A stretch of DNA of 8,760 nucleotides. It comes from Draconibacterium sp. (GTDB taxonomy: Bacteria > Bacteroidota > Bacteroidia > Bacteroidales > Prolixibacteraceae). The stretch is from positions 1 through 8,760 of the forward strand of contig JAUVDE010000122.1 in NCBI GenBank assembly GCA_030595485.1, in the 5' to 3' direction. Below the pieces are notes generated by a model that ran no database searches, had not been told where the DNA came from, and worked only from the letters and a program-made list of their open reading frames with translations. Positions 1-8,001 of the stretch are shown here, piece by piece (position 1 is the stretch's first letter; each line of letters starts with the position of its first letter). The position numbers and the translations under genes were made by a program.

Positions 1-661
1 ACAATTGCAGCGTCCCAACCTTCTTTCCTGAATTCGCGGTCGCCACGAGCAACAGCCTCTTCGTAAGCTTTTTGTGATGCAGACAATTGAGCCATTAAGT
101 TTCCAATTTCATCAATACGTTGTTGCGGATAGGCTTCCTCAGGTTTTATATCCAGCGCCACACGGTATTCGTTGCGTGAGTTTCCGTAATCCTTATCATC
201 AAATAACTTATCAGCACGTGCGATAGCTTCAGCGTAGTTTTTATCTTTATCAGCCTGAATAGATGCTAAACGTGCAGCTTCGGCAGCAGCAGCTTCCTCT
301 GCCAAACGTGCTCTTTCTGCACGAATGGAATCGATTTTTGCAAGCTGCTCATCCGGATAAACCTCATCAGACTTGGCTTGTTTAGCTTCGTTATAGGCAA
401 CAATTGCAGCGTCCCAACCTTCTTTCTTGAATTCGCGGTCGCCACGAGCAACAGCCTCTTCGTAGGCTTTTTGTGATGCAGACAATTGAGCCATTAAGTT
501 TCCAATTTCATCAATACGTTGTTGTGGATAAGCTTCGTCTGGTTTTACATCCAATGCCACACGGTATTCGTTACGTGAGTTTCCGTAGTCTTTATCATCA
601 AATAACTTATCAGCTCGTGCGATAGCTTCAGCGTAGTTTTTATCTTTATCAGCCTGAATAG
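1..661. repeat. 399-bp in-frame tandem duplication inside the TPR-like gene
   Basis: Bases 1-262 match bases 400-661 with 13 mismatches by my count (about 95% identity), giving a period of 399 bp or 133 residues. The period covers two TPR-like units and one Ala/Glu-rich linker. Identity drops sharply beyond 262/661, where the linker sequences differ. Of the 13 differences, 10 are silent and 3 change an amino acid (K/R, D/E and V/I), all conservative. The first copy begins at the window edge, so further copies may follow to the left. This is coding repeat expansion, not a CRISPR or a mobile element. Confidence 0.93.
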
Positions 662-2675
662 CAGCCAATCGTAAAACTTCAGCTGCAGCAGCGGCTTCCA
701 AACGTGCTTTCTCTTCCGCTTCGTTTTGTGCCAATAAGCGTGTTTGTTCAGCAATCAATCCGTCAATTTTAACAATCATTTCGGGTGGATAACTTTCTTC
801 CGGTTTTATCCGGCCAGCATCAGCAAAAGCATTTTTAGCCTCCTCATATTTTGTATCCTGAAATAATTTATCGGCAGCCGCAATGGCAGACTGATAATCG
901 CTGTTCGTTTTCGCAATGGAAGCCAAAGTCGCATCAATTTCAGAAATTTTATCTTTTGGATATTTCTCTTTTGATTTAATGGCCAATGCCTCGTTGTATT
1001 TCCCTTTGGCATTCTGATAATCCGATTGAGCCAATAATTCATCAGCCTGAGTAATGGCCTGCTGGTATTGCTCATCGACACCTTGCTGAGCTACAATATT
1101 ATTGATGGCTGCAATTTGCGCCAACACGTGTTTGTCGTTTGTATTTATGGCCAAAGCCTTTTCGTATAACCCTTTGGCATTGATATAACTCTTTGCTTCA
1201 AACTGTTTATTACCCTGCGTTACAAACTCTGCAAAACTTCTTTCGCTGTATAAAATCTGGTTGATTTCCTCGGCACGTTTTTTTGCCCGCGGATCGTTTG
1301 GAAATAATGCCAGTGCCTCTTCGTAATTGGTTAAAGCCACCGGATAATCTTTCTTTTTGTAGGCTTTATCGGCTGTGGCAATAAATTTATCGAATGACAT
1401 TTTATCCAGAATTTCCTTCATCACCTCTCTGGTTTCGGCAATTCTGCGTGTAGCTTTAATATCGTTAGGTCGGTAGCCCAATGCTTTTTCGAAAGCCGTT
1501 AAAGCCCGATCGTAAAACTGTTTGGTAAACTGTTTCTCTGCTTCAAACATGGCATCGGTGTAGCTTTTTTGCTTTTCCTGGTTTTGGACCTGTGAAGCCA
1601 GCAAACCATTTATCTCTGCAATTTTATCTTTTGGATATTGCTCGTCGGGTCTGATTTCCAGCGCCTGCTGAAATACGCCCAAAGCCTCGTTGTATAAAAG
1701 TTCTTTTATGGCTTTATCGCCTTGTGCAATTAAATCGCGGTACTTTTCACCCAGCAACTCACGCTGCATTAAGTCTTCAATCTTTTTCAATTGCTCGTTT
1801 ACATACTCGTCATAAGGTTTGATTGACAAAGCACGGTCGTAGGACATTTTTGAATCGGAATATTTTTTCTGACTAAAGAAAGCGTCACCTTCTTTCACAA
1901 GGGTATTAAACCTTGCAAGCATTGCTTTATCCAAATCTTCGGCAGCCATAATTAAACCCAGCAAGTCGTTAATCTCTGCAATCCGATCTTTCGGAAATGT
2001 TTCCTGCGGAAGAATTTTACTGGCCGCTTTATAACCATCCAAAGCAGCTAAAAACTTTTCGCTGCTGTATTCATTACCGGCCTGCTCCAACAGTTTATTG
2101 TATTCCTTACGTAATTCAGCCAACTCAGCACGAGTTAGTTTCGACATATAATCTGCTCGTTTATCTATAGTATTTCCTTGAGCAATTGCTTGGTCTATCA
2201 GACGTTTTATCTGTGCATCGTTGTAATACAGTTCCGACACAAAATTATCGACACTGGGGCTGTAAAAAATCTTTAACACGGTGTTTTCTGAGAAAGACTT
2301 ATCAATTCCAGGAATTTCAGTGAACAACTTTATATTAACAGGGAAGGGTGGAAATTTGGGATCGGTGGCTAAAATAGCTTTGGGAACATCACCTTCCACC
2401 ACAATCTTTTGCGAAAAGTTTCCTTCACGCTGAAAAATAAGTTCGTACTTATGGTTGTAAGGCAGTTCAACCTTATAACGCCCACTACCCGGAACTCCAT
2501 AATTATCCATTTGCTGGCCGTCGCGGTACATTTGAATAATAGCTCCCTCGGGCGAACCTTCTTCAACCGAAATAATTCCTTCCACAGCAATTCCATTGCT
2601 ACGTTGTGCAAATGCTGCTACCGAGCTAAATACGACAATAAAAACGATAAATATCCTGATGTAAATCTCCTTCAT
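1..2675 (-). CDS. Large exported TPR-like repeat protein, 5' part (C-terminus beyond window)
   Basis: The reading frame is open from the ATG at 2675 to the left edge: 891 codons and no stop. An in-frame TGA lies at 2681-2679, one codon before the ATG, so this is the earliest possible start. Residues 1-24 form a signal peptide (hydrophobic core IFIVFIVVF, cleavage near AFA-Q). Residues ~25-165 look beta-rich, resembling the small carboxypeptidase-regulatory/PEGA-like domains that open many Bacteroidota envelope proteins. From ~182 onward there are at least twelve helical units of ~55-60 residues with the pattern A-x-x-x-A-D-x-L...Y-x-x-A...Y-x-x-A-L-x-I-K-P, usually followed by Y-P-x-x-x-I-x-E-I. 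This is TPR-like plus an extra helix. Late units are joined by Ala/Glu/Arg-rich linkers that recall TolA-type helical spacers. The protein is likely periplasmic or outer-membrane associated and a scaffold for protein contacts, but its function is not known to me. A C-terminal anchor or enzymatic domain could lie outside the window. Confidence 0.85.
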   Translation of the reverse strand, partial: MKEIYIRIFIVFIVVFSSVAAFAQRSNGIAVEGIISVEEGSPEGAIIQMYRDGQQMDNYGVPGSGRYKVELPYNHKYELIFQREGNFSQKIVVEGDVPKAILATDPKFPPFPVNIKLFTEIPGIDKSFSENTVLKIFYSPSVDNFVSELYYNDAQIKRLIDQAIAQGNTIDKRADYMSKLTRAELAELRKEYNKLLEQAGNEYSSEKFLAALDGYKAASKILPQETFPKDRIAEINDLLGLIMAAEDLDKAMLARFNTLVKEGDAFFSQKKYSDSKMSYDRALSIKPYDEYVNEQLKKIEDLMQRELLGEKYRDLIAQGDKAIKELLYNEALGVFQQALEIRPDEQYPKDKIAEINGLLASQVQNQEKQKSYTDAMFEAEKQFTKQFYDRALTAFEKALGYRPNDIKATRRIAETREVMKEILDKMSFDKFIATADKAYKKKDYPVALTNYEEALALFPNDPRAKKRAEEINQILYSERSFAEFVTQGNKQFEAKSYINAKGLYEKALAINTNDKHVLAQIAAINNIVAQQGVDEQYQQAITQADELLAQSDYQNAKGKYNEALAIKSKEKYPKDKISEIDATLASIAKTNSDYQSAIAAADKLFQDTKYEEAKNAFADAGRIKPEESYPPEMIVKIDGLIAEQTRLLAQNEAEEKARLEAAAAAEVLRLAAIQADKDKNYAEAIARADKLFDDKDYGNSRNEYRVALDVKPDEAYPQQRIDEIGNLMAQLSASQKAYEEAVARGDREFKKEGWDAAIVAYNEAKQAKSDEVYPDEQLAKIDSIRAERARLAEEAAAAEAARLASIQADKDKNYAEAIARADKLFDDKDYGNSRNEYRVALDIKPEEAYPQQRIDEIGNLMAQLSASQKAYEEAVARGDREFRKEGWDAAI

Positions 2676-2699
2676 ATATCACGTAAAATAAATCAAACG

Positions 2700-2732
2700 A
2701 AAATATAAACAATTAATTATCTGAGGCACAAA
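2700..2732 (-). promoter_or_regulatory. Candidate Bacteroidota-type promoter for the TPR-like gene
   Basis: Read on the minus strand, TTTG (2732-2729) is followed by 21 bases and then TATATTTT (2707-2700). The Bacteroidota primary sigma consensus is TTTG, 19-21 bases, TAnnTTTG, so the -7 box has one mismatch. The start codon lies 24 bases beyond the -7 box, giving a short leader. No comparably good match was found for the divergent antiporter gene in the same 178-bp gap. Confidence 0.4.
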
Positions 2733-2853
2733 TTGATTTCCTAATTTGAAACAGCGCGTAATTTTAACAAAATGCGACATTTCTATGTTCAATAATAACA
2801 TTTTTCAATTCAAAAGTATTATTTTGTCGCACCGATAAACATTTCCACCGAAT

Positions 2854-4320
2854 ATGAAGACAAAACGCGAAGCCTCTCTTCTTTTGGCACTCCTGCCCAT
2901 TTTAATTCTAATTGCACTGTTAACCTTTAATGTACTTCTTTTTGAAGATACGCTATCGGGAGCCAATCAAATTGCACTTATGTTGGCAGCAGCGGTTGCC
3001 GGAGTTATTGCCATTCAATTGGGTTTAGGCTGGGATGGCATTAAAAAGAAAATTGTGTCGACCATTGGCTCGGCCATGCCATCTATTCTGATTTTACTTT
3101 TAATAGGTTCGCTGGCCGGAACCTGGCTGATTAGTGGAGTTGTACCGGCTATGATTTACTATGGCCTTGATATAATTAGCCCGCGTTTATTTTTGTTTAC
3201 AGCCGTAATTGTAAGTGCCGTTGTTAGTGTGGCCACCGGAAGTTCGTGGTCGACCATTGCAACTATTGGTGTTGCATTGCTAGGTATTGGACAAGCCATT
3301 GGAATTAACGAAGCAATTGTTGCCGGAGCAATTATTAGTGGCGCCTATTTTGGCGATAAAATGAGTCCGCTAAGCGACACCACAAATCTAGCACCTGCCA
3401 TGGCCGGAACCGATTTGTTTACGCACATTCGTTATATGGTTTATACAACAGTGCCCACTTTGGTAATTACGCTTATTATATTCCTGATAATTGGATTTCG
3501 TTACGATTTTTCGAATGCAACCGTTGATGTTGCCAATGTAAAAACTGCCATTGAAGGAACTTTTAGTGTTAATCCTTTACTGTTTTTAGTTCCTGTACTA
3601 TTGCTTGCAGTTATTATAATGAAAGTACCGCCCCTACCCGCTTTATTAATTGGAACACTACTGGGTGGAATATTTGCCATTATTTTTCAGCCTGATGTTA
3701 TTCGACAAATTGCCGGAGACATTGAGAACTATTCAACCGCCTCGTATTTTTCAGTTATGAAAGCAATGTTTGGCGATGTTAGTTTAGTTACACCCGACGA
3801 AAATGTAAACGAACTGTTGAGCACTTCGGGCATGCGCGGAATGCTCGATACCGTTTGGCTGATTCTTTCGGCAATGGTTTTTGGTGGTGTTATGGAGTCG
3901 GCAGGATTGCTAAAACGAATTACCCAGCCTATTATAAAATATGCCAAAACCTCCGGAAGTCTGGTGGCATCAACCGTTGGAACTTGTATCTTTTTTAATA
4001 CAACTGCATCGGATCAATACATTGCGCTGGTGGTACCCGGACGAATGTTCCGCAAAGCCTACGAAGACCAGGGTTTAAAGCCCGAAGTACTTAGCCGTAC
4101 GCTCGAAGACAGTGGAACCATTACTTCGGTGCTAATTCCGTGGAATACCTGCGGGGCAACACAATCGAAAGTACTGGGAGTAGATACCTGGGCTTATGCG
4201 CCATACGCTTTCTTTAATATTATTAGCCCGTTTATGACCGTACTTTTTGCTTACCTGAATATTAAAATACGCCGTTTTGCCAAAGGCGAAAAACCGGAAG
4301 AACAGACTTCTGAAGAATAG
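2854..4320 (+). CDS. nhaC: Na+/H+ antiporter, NhaC family
   Basis: This is an inner-membrane secondary transporter that in its family exchanges internal Na+ for external H+, supporting sodium and pH homeostasis. Its 488 residues form many hydrophobic segments, with the first at ~8-31. Family signatures are present: ATGSSWSTIATIGVALLGIG (127-146), GDKMSPLSDTTNLAP (167-181), NTTASDQYIALVVPGRMF (382-399) and LEDSGTITSVLIPWNTCGA (417-435). Length is normal and no motif is missing. The ATG is the first after an in-frame TAA at 2836-2838, which fixes the start; no Shine-Dalgarno is visible. The C-terminal tail (471-488) is short and charged. The gene stands alone: divergent from the repeat protein and separated by 189 bp from the next gene. 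All 12 arginine codons are CGN, unlike the downstream genes. Some NhaC relatives exchange other solutes (for example malate/lactate in MleN), so substrate is inferred from family only. Confidence 0.93.
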   Translation: MKTKREASLLLALLPILILIALLTFNVLLFEDTLSGANQIALMLAAAVAGVIAIQLGLGWDGIKKKIVSTIGSAMPSILILLLIGSLAGTWLISGVVPAMIYYGLDIISPRLFLFTAVIVSAVVSVATGSSWSTIATIGVALLGIGQAIGINEAIVAGAIISGAYFGDKMSPLSDTTNLAPAMAGTDLFTHIRYMVYTTVPTLVITLIIFLIIGFRYDFSNATVDVANVKTAIEGTFSVNPLLFLVPVLLLAVIIMKVPPLPALLIGTLLGGIFAIIFQPDVIRQIAGDIENYSTASYFSVMKAMFGDVSLVTPDENVNELLSTSGMRGMLDTVWLILSAMVFGGVMESAGLLKRITQPIIKYAKTSGSLVASTVGTCIFFNTTASDQYIALVVPGRMFRKAYEDQGLKPEVLSRTLEDSGTITSVLIPWNTCGATQSKVLGVDTWAYAPYAFFNIISPFMTVLFAYLNIKIRRFAKGEKPEEQTSEE

Positions 4321-4323
4321 GAA

Positions 4324-4368
4324 AGTCACAGTCGCAGTCGCAGTTTTCAGGAGAGGAGATCGCAGTTT
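4324..4368. repeat. Short AGTCGC hexamer repeat after nhaC
   Basis: Directly after the nhaC stop the hexamer runs AGTCAC, AGTCGC, AGTCGC, AGT (4324-4344). The 9-mer TCGCAGTTT occurs at 4338-4346 and again at 4360-4368. No stem-loop with a T-tract is evident, so it is not a convincing terminator. The rest of the 189-bp gap to the next gene shows no gene. A weak -7-like TATTTTCG sits at 4483-4490 without a good partner box. Confidence 0.5.
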
Positions 4369-4509
4369 CCATTTGTCATTGCTAACGCCAGAGAGAAATA
4401 TGTTGCTGGTTTGGGTAAAAAAGCAGGTCGCTATCAATAAGAGAATGTCAACATTTTTTATTCAAAAAAATATTTCGTATTTTATTTTCGTACCAGAAAA
4501 AACAATATT

Positions 4510-5802
4510 ATGAAGTATTTATATTTACTACTTATTAGTTTTTATTCGCTTACTCTTGTAGCGCAAACAAAATCCACTCAATCATCTCCATACTTAGTTG
4601 AAGCGAAGCCTGAAACAGTCGGCATGTCGAACGAACGATTGGAAAGAATTGACAACATGCTTTTGAGTGCCATAGAAGCAAGTGAGATTCCCGGTGGCGT
4701 TGCATTAATTGCCAGAAATGGGAAAATAGTATATCACAAAGCATTTGGCGTGGCTGATTTTGAAACGAAAAGAAAATTTAAACAAGATGATATTTTCAGA
4801 ATAGCTTCTCAAACCAAAGCCATTACATCAACTGCGGTTATGATGCTTTGGGAAGAAGGTGAATTCAGACTGGATGATCCAATAAATATGTACATCCCTG
4901 AATTTGGGAAGGCAAAAATTTTGGACTCTTTTAACGAACAAGATTCGACTTACACCACACGATTAGCCAAAAACCAAATAACCATCCGACATCTGATAAC
5001 ACATACTTCGGGAATTGGCTATGGCTTTATTGATGGCGACGCGAAATTTCGTAAGATTTATCAAAAAGCGGGTATAATCGATGGTTTTACAACAGAGCCA
5101 ATAACCATTGAAGAGAACATAAAAAAGCTGGCCAAGCTACCATTACATAACAATCCCGGTGAAAAATTCATTTATAGCGAAGGAATTGATGTATTGGGTT
5201 ATTTTATCGAGATTATTTCGGGGATACCACTTGATGAATTTCTTGAAAAACGAATATTCGATCCTCTGGGCATGAATGATACATGGTTTTATCTACCAAA
5301 TTCGAAGGTCGAGCGTTTGGTTCCTGTGCAAACTAAAAAAGATAAAAAGTGGATAAACTACCCAGCATCAGCTTACTATAATCCTAATTATCCAATTACA
5401 GGTGCAAAAACCTTTTTTGCAGGTGGTGCCGGACTATCGAGTACTGCAAAGGATTACGCTACTTTTTTACAAATGTATTTAAACAAAGGCGAATTAAATG
5501 GAACAAGGTTGCTTAGTCGTACTACGGTAGATTTTATGATGGAAAATCAAGTTGGCGAACGATTTTGGGATAAAGGGAAATACCATGGTTTAGCCTTCGC
5601 TGTACTAAACAAAAAAGGACAAGCAAAAGGTGGTGAAGGCAGTACTGGAACATTTGAATGGGGAGGTTATTTTAACACGCAGTATTTTGCCGATCCGAAA
5701 GAAAATATTATTGGTATACTAATGAAACAAACACAAGAAATAAATGGAGACAATACAGGCTGGAGATTCAAACTATTGGTTGGACAAGCCGTTGATGATT
5801 AG
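4510..5802 (+). CDS. Exported serine hydrolase, class C beta-lactamase / esterase family
   Basis: This 430-residue protein has the serine beta-lactamase-like fold (Pfam Beta-lactamase, PF00144), which covers esterases, D-aminopeptidases, penicillin-binding proteins and true class C enzymes. Residues 1-18 are a signal peptide (hydrophobic LYLLLISFYSLTLVA, cleavage before Q19), so it acts in the periplasm or outside. The nucleophile motif S-x-x-K is Ser100-Gln-Thr-Lys103. HTSG (165-168) is a family landmark. The tyrosine motif reads Tyr222-Ser-Glu rather than Y-x-N, followed by GIDVLGYFIEIISG. In place of the C-terminal KTG, Trp384-Gly-Gly precedes YFNTQYFADP; W-G-G is common in the esterase-like branch. 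An esterase or peptidase is therefore more likely than an antibiotic-degrading beta-lactamase. Natural substrate unknown. It appears monocistronic, with a terminator ~20 bases downstream. Seven of 15 arginine codons are AGA/AGG. Confidence 0.9.
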   Translation: MKYLYLLLISFYSLTLVAQTKSTQSSPYLVEAKPETVGMSNERLERIDNMLLSAIEASEIPGGVALIARNGKIVYHKAFGVADFETKRKFKQDDIFRIASQTKAITSTAVMMLWEEGEFRLDDPINMYIPEFGKAKILDSFNEQDSTYTTRLAKNQITIRHLITHTSGIGYGFIDGDAKFRKIYQKAGIIDGFTTEPITIEENIKKLAKLPLHNNPGEKFIYSEGIDVLGYFIEIISGIPLDEFLEKRIFDPLGMNDTWFYLPNSKVERLVPVQTKKDKKWINYPASAYYNPNYPITGAKTFFAGGAGLSSTAKDYATFLQMYLNKGELNGTRLLSRTTVDFMMENQVGERFWDKGKYHGLAFAVLNKKGQAKGGEGSTGTFEWGGYFNTQYFADPKENIIGILMKQTQEINGDNTGWRFKLLVGQAVDD

Positions 5803-5821
5803 TAAAAACTCACATAGTTTT

Positions 5822-5850
5822 AAAGGCAGCATACAAGCTGTCTTTTTTGT
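5822..5850 (+). terminator. Rho-independent terminator after the serine hydrolase
   Basis: AAGGCAGC (5823-5830) pairs with GCTGTCTT (5837-5844) around the six-base loop ATACAA, with one G-T wobble; A5822 and T5845 can extend the stem. A T-rich tract (TTTTGTTT, from 5845) follows at once. It lies 20 bases past the hydrolase stop codon and should isolate that gene from the downstream region. Confidence 0.8.
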
Positions 5851-5994
5851 TTAATTACATTTGAATGTTTGTTCCCACTTAGGGATTATAAAGCAGCATA
5901 ATCATGTACAAAAGAATATCTGACAAAACTAATGGATATAATCCTGTTTTAGCAAATATTATTTTCTCATTTTTATGCCCAGAAAACAAATGGC

Positions 5995-6288
5995 ATGGTT
6001 GAACAAACAGAGGGCAGGCAAGTACCTCCGAAATATAAATTTTTAGTACAGCTGGGTAAAGCGCTGCATCACTATGGTGTGCCTTCGTATAAGTCGGAAA
6101 TGTACTTAAGTGAGATTGCTGAGAAAAAGGGAATCCAGGGGAGTTTTATGGATTTGCCCACCTCGATAAATTATGTTTTTTACGAAGCAGACGAGCAAAC
6201 CTACAGCCATGCGGAAAGCGTGCGCCCCGGTGAACTCGACCTTGGCGCCTTTCTCAACAAGGGGAATACAAATGCTCGAATAAGATGA
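5995..6288 (+). pseudogene. Truncated ThrE/DUF1212-type threonine/serine exporter (N-terminal stump)
   Basis: The 97-codon frame resembles the start of the ThrE/DUF1212 family (PF06738): LGKALHHYGVPSYKSE (20-35), then GIQGSFMDLPTSINYVF near 50-66, and a VRPGELDL segment near 76-83. These fit the family pattern of an L-G-x-A-L-H-x-Y-G-x-P helix, a short P-T-x-I strand and an R-V-x-P-G-E-x-D-L strand. Intact members continue with several membrane helices and are about 250-430 residues. Here the resemblance ends near residue 88 (about 6260), after which come unrelated-looking codons and a TGA. The missing membrane part is not found in any frame of the 280 bases that follow, so this looks like a deletion or replacement rather than a simple frameshift. 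No Shine-Dalgarno or convincing promoter is visible. A transport function for the stump is not plausible. The family call rests on recognised motif order, not on a search. Confidence 0.65.
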
Positions 6289-6568
6289 ACAAATAACTGA
6301 ACACCATACTATTTAATACACCAAAACTCAAGCCACATTTCAATCCTAGATTTAATCCCATTCAAATTATTATTAAATTAGTACATCCTAAGTCTGGTGA
6401 CACAGAAAGAGAATCACAGCAAAGGAGCCACCCAAGAGGATTTTAACAGAATAGGAAAAAAGTATACATACACTCTGAAACTGGAATGGTATATTTACTA
6501 TATAATAGCGATATAAGAGGAAGGGTAAACATACGCCAGCATTTATTAAATAGCAACATAGTAATCAC
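6289..6568. other. Gap without recognisable gene between exporter stump and sulfatase
   Basis: This 280-base AT-rich stretch has no open frame that I can assign on either strand. The longest plus-strand stretches, around 6395-6510 and 6475-6570, are about 40 codons and do not resemble a family I know. There is no terminal inverted repeat, tRNA-like end or terminator hairpin. A TATATTTA (one mismatch to the Bacteroidota -7 box) and a TATAAT lie within about 6489-6508 and could belong to the sulfatase promoter, but neither has a good upstream partner. It may be decayed DNA left by the event that truncated the exporter. Confidence 0.45.
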
Positions 6569-7906
6569 ATGAAAAAAGTAATATTTATTGTACAGCTTGT
6601 TTTGTTTGTATCTTGTACTGGTAAAAAAGAAATCCCAGATTTAAATCCAAACATAGTGGTAATAATGGCCGATGACTTGGGTTATGGAGGCATCTCATGC
6701 TATGGCAATACCACTGTCTACACACCAAATTTAGATTTATTAGCAGCTGAGGGAATTAAATTCACAGATTTTCATTCAAATGGAGCCGTCTGTAGCCCTA
6801 CGCGAGCAGCTTTAATGACGGGTAAATATCAACAACGTACTGGTGTCGGAGGAGTTATTACGGCTAAAAGTCATAGAGAAGTTGGTTTAAATTTGAATGA
6901 AACAACAATAGCCGAGGAGTTTAAAAAACATAACTACAATTGTGGCATGTTTGGAAAGTGGCATTTGGGCTATTCAAAAGCGTACAATCCAACATTACAA
7001 GGATTTGATGAATATACAGGATTTGTGAGTGGAAATATCGATTACCATGCACATATTGATCAGGAGGGTTATCTGGATTGGTGGAAAGGCAATAAAATTG
7101 AAAACGAAGAGGGCTACTCAACTGATTTGATAACTGAATATGGAGTAAAATTCATTCAAGAAAATAATCCTAAAAAAACGGGAAAACCGTTCTTTCTATA
7201 TATACCACATGAAGCCCCACACGGGCCTTACCAAAGACGTATTGATAAAATACTAAGGAAAGTTGGTAATGCAGGTACGGCAACTGTACCCAAAGATAGT
7301 ATTTCGTCAATTTACAAAGAAATGGTGGAAGTAATGGATGAGGGCATTGGAAAAATAATGCAAGTGCTTAAAGAGACAGCACAGTATGAAAATACAATCG
7401 TTTTTTTTCTATCAGATAACGGAGCGAATCACTATGGTAATAATGGAGGCTTAAGGGGATACAAAGGAGGTGTATATGAGGGAGGAAGTCGAGTTCCAGC
7501 TATTATAAGCTATCCTAATAAAATAAAAAAAGGGATGCTTAATAAGCAAACTGTGCTTACCATGGATATCTTGCCAACATTATTGGACTTTATAGATCAA
7601 AAACCTAGTTCAGCATACATCGATGGAATAAGTTTAAAAGACAATTTAGTACACCAAACCAATTTACCCAGCAGAGACGTGTTTTTTGCTTTTGGTAATA
7701 AAAGTTTCATAAGAAGTGGAGCCTGGAAGTTGGTTCGTATAAAAAGTGAGAACGGAGATAAAATTGAACTTTATAATTTATCTTATGACATACAAGAGAC
7801 GAATGACGTTAGTTCAGATAATCCTGATTTGCTTAATAAACTGATTGATAAGCTTAAAATATGGGAAAAAGAGGTTAAAGAGGGGATTAAGGTGGTATCG
7901 GAATAG
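6569..7906 (+). CDS. Lipoprotein sulfatase, formylglycine-dependent (type I, S1 family)
   Basis: The enzyme should hydrolyse a sulfate ester, probably on a carbohydrate. Residues 1-15 are a lipoprotein signal with Cys16 in a loose lipobox (FVSC), placing the 445-residue protein on a membrane, often the cell surface in Bacteroidota. The signature C-x-P-x-R is Cys75-Ser-Pro-Thr-Arg79 followed by ALMTG; Cys75 is the residue matured to formylglycine. Other active-site elements are visible: Asp35-Asp36 (calcium ligands, in MADDLGYGG), Lys130-Trp-His132, His214 and His218 in HEAPHGPY, Asp283-Asn284 in LSDNG, and Lys299 in RGYKGGVYEGGSRVP. Length and motif order match complete arylsulfatase-type members; nothing is missing. 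Using Cys rather than Ser, it would need an anaerobic or aerobic maturase encoded elsewhere. The next gene is fucosidase-like, suggesting a sulfated fucose-containing substrate (inference). Six of 11 arginine codons are AGA/AGG, consistent with acquisition. No Shine-Dalgarno is seen. Confidence 0.93.
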   Translation: MKKVIFIVQLVLFVSCTGKKEIPDLNPNIVVIMADDLGYGGISCYGNTTVYTPNLDLLAAEGIKFTDFHSNGAVCSPTRAALMTGKYQQRTGVGGVITAKSHREVGLNLNETTIAEEFKKHNYNCGMFGKWHLGYSKAYNPTLQGFDEYTGFVSGNIDYHAHIDQEGYLDWWKGNKIENEEGYSTDLITEYGVKFIQENNPKKTGKPFFLYIPHEAPHGPYQRRIDKILRKVGNAGTATVPKDSISSIYKEMVEVMDEGIGKIMQVLKETAQYENTIVFFLSDNGANHYGNNGGLRGYKGGVYEGGSRVPAIISYPNKIKKGMLNKQTVLTMDILPTLLDFIDQKPSSAYIDGISLKDNLVHQTNLPSRDVFFAFGNKSFIRSGAWKLVRIKSENGDKIELYNLSYDIQETNDVSSDNPDLLNKLIDKLKIWEKEVKEGIKVVSE

Positions 7907-8001
7907 GCATGTTTTTATAATAACAATAACCGAGTTAGTTATAAATTCAAGGGTTGTGTGCATGTTGAAAATCGAATAAAACGATTATAAAACCTTCTTC
8001 T

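Noticed and set aside
1..661. Regular direct repeats that might suggest a CRISPR array
   Set aside because: The period is 399 bp, the whole unit is coding and conserved, and there are no short repeats separated by unique spacers.
266..1081. Several short minus-strand open frames within the repeat region
   Set aside because: They lie in other frames of the long minus-strand gene and repeat with its 399-bp period; the main frame is open throughout and has a coherent protein pattern.
2409..2708. 99-codon plus-strand open frame beginning inside the repeat-protein gene
   Set aside because: It is antisense to the signal-peptide and beta-domain coding region of a clear CDS, has no recognisable family, and its existence is explained by the opposite-strand coding constraint.
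4277..4513. 78-codon plus-strand frame overlapping the nhaC end and the following gap
   Set aside because: It starts inside nhaC, runs across the AGTCGC microrepeat giving a VTVAVAV stretch, and shows no domain or start signal.
5856..5863. Perfect TAnnTTTG box (TACATTTG) between the terminator and the exporter stump
   Set aside because: No TTTG-like box lies at the required 19-21 bases upstream; that region is the terminator stem. The leader would exceed 120 bases and the gene is broken.
6289..6568. Possible remnant of a transposon or a small gene in the gap
   Set aside because: Frames were read by eye on both strands; none exceeds about 40 codons with recognisable content, and no inverted repeats or target-site duplication could be identified.
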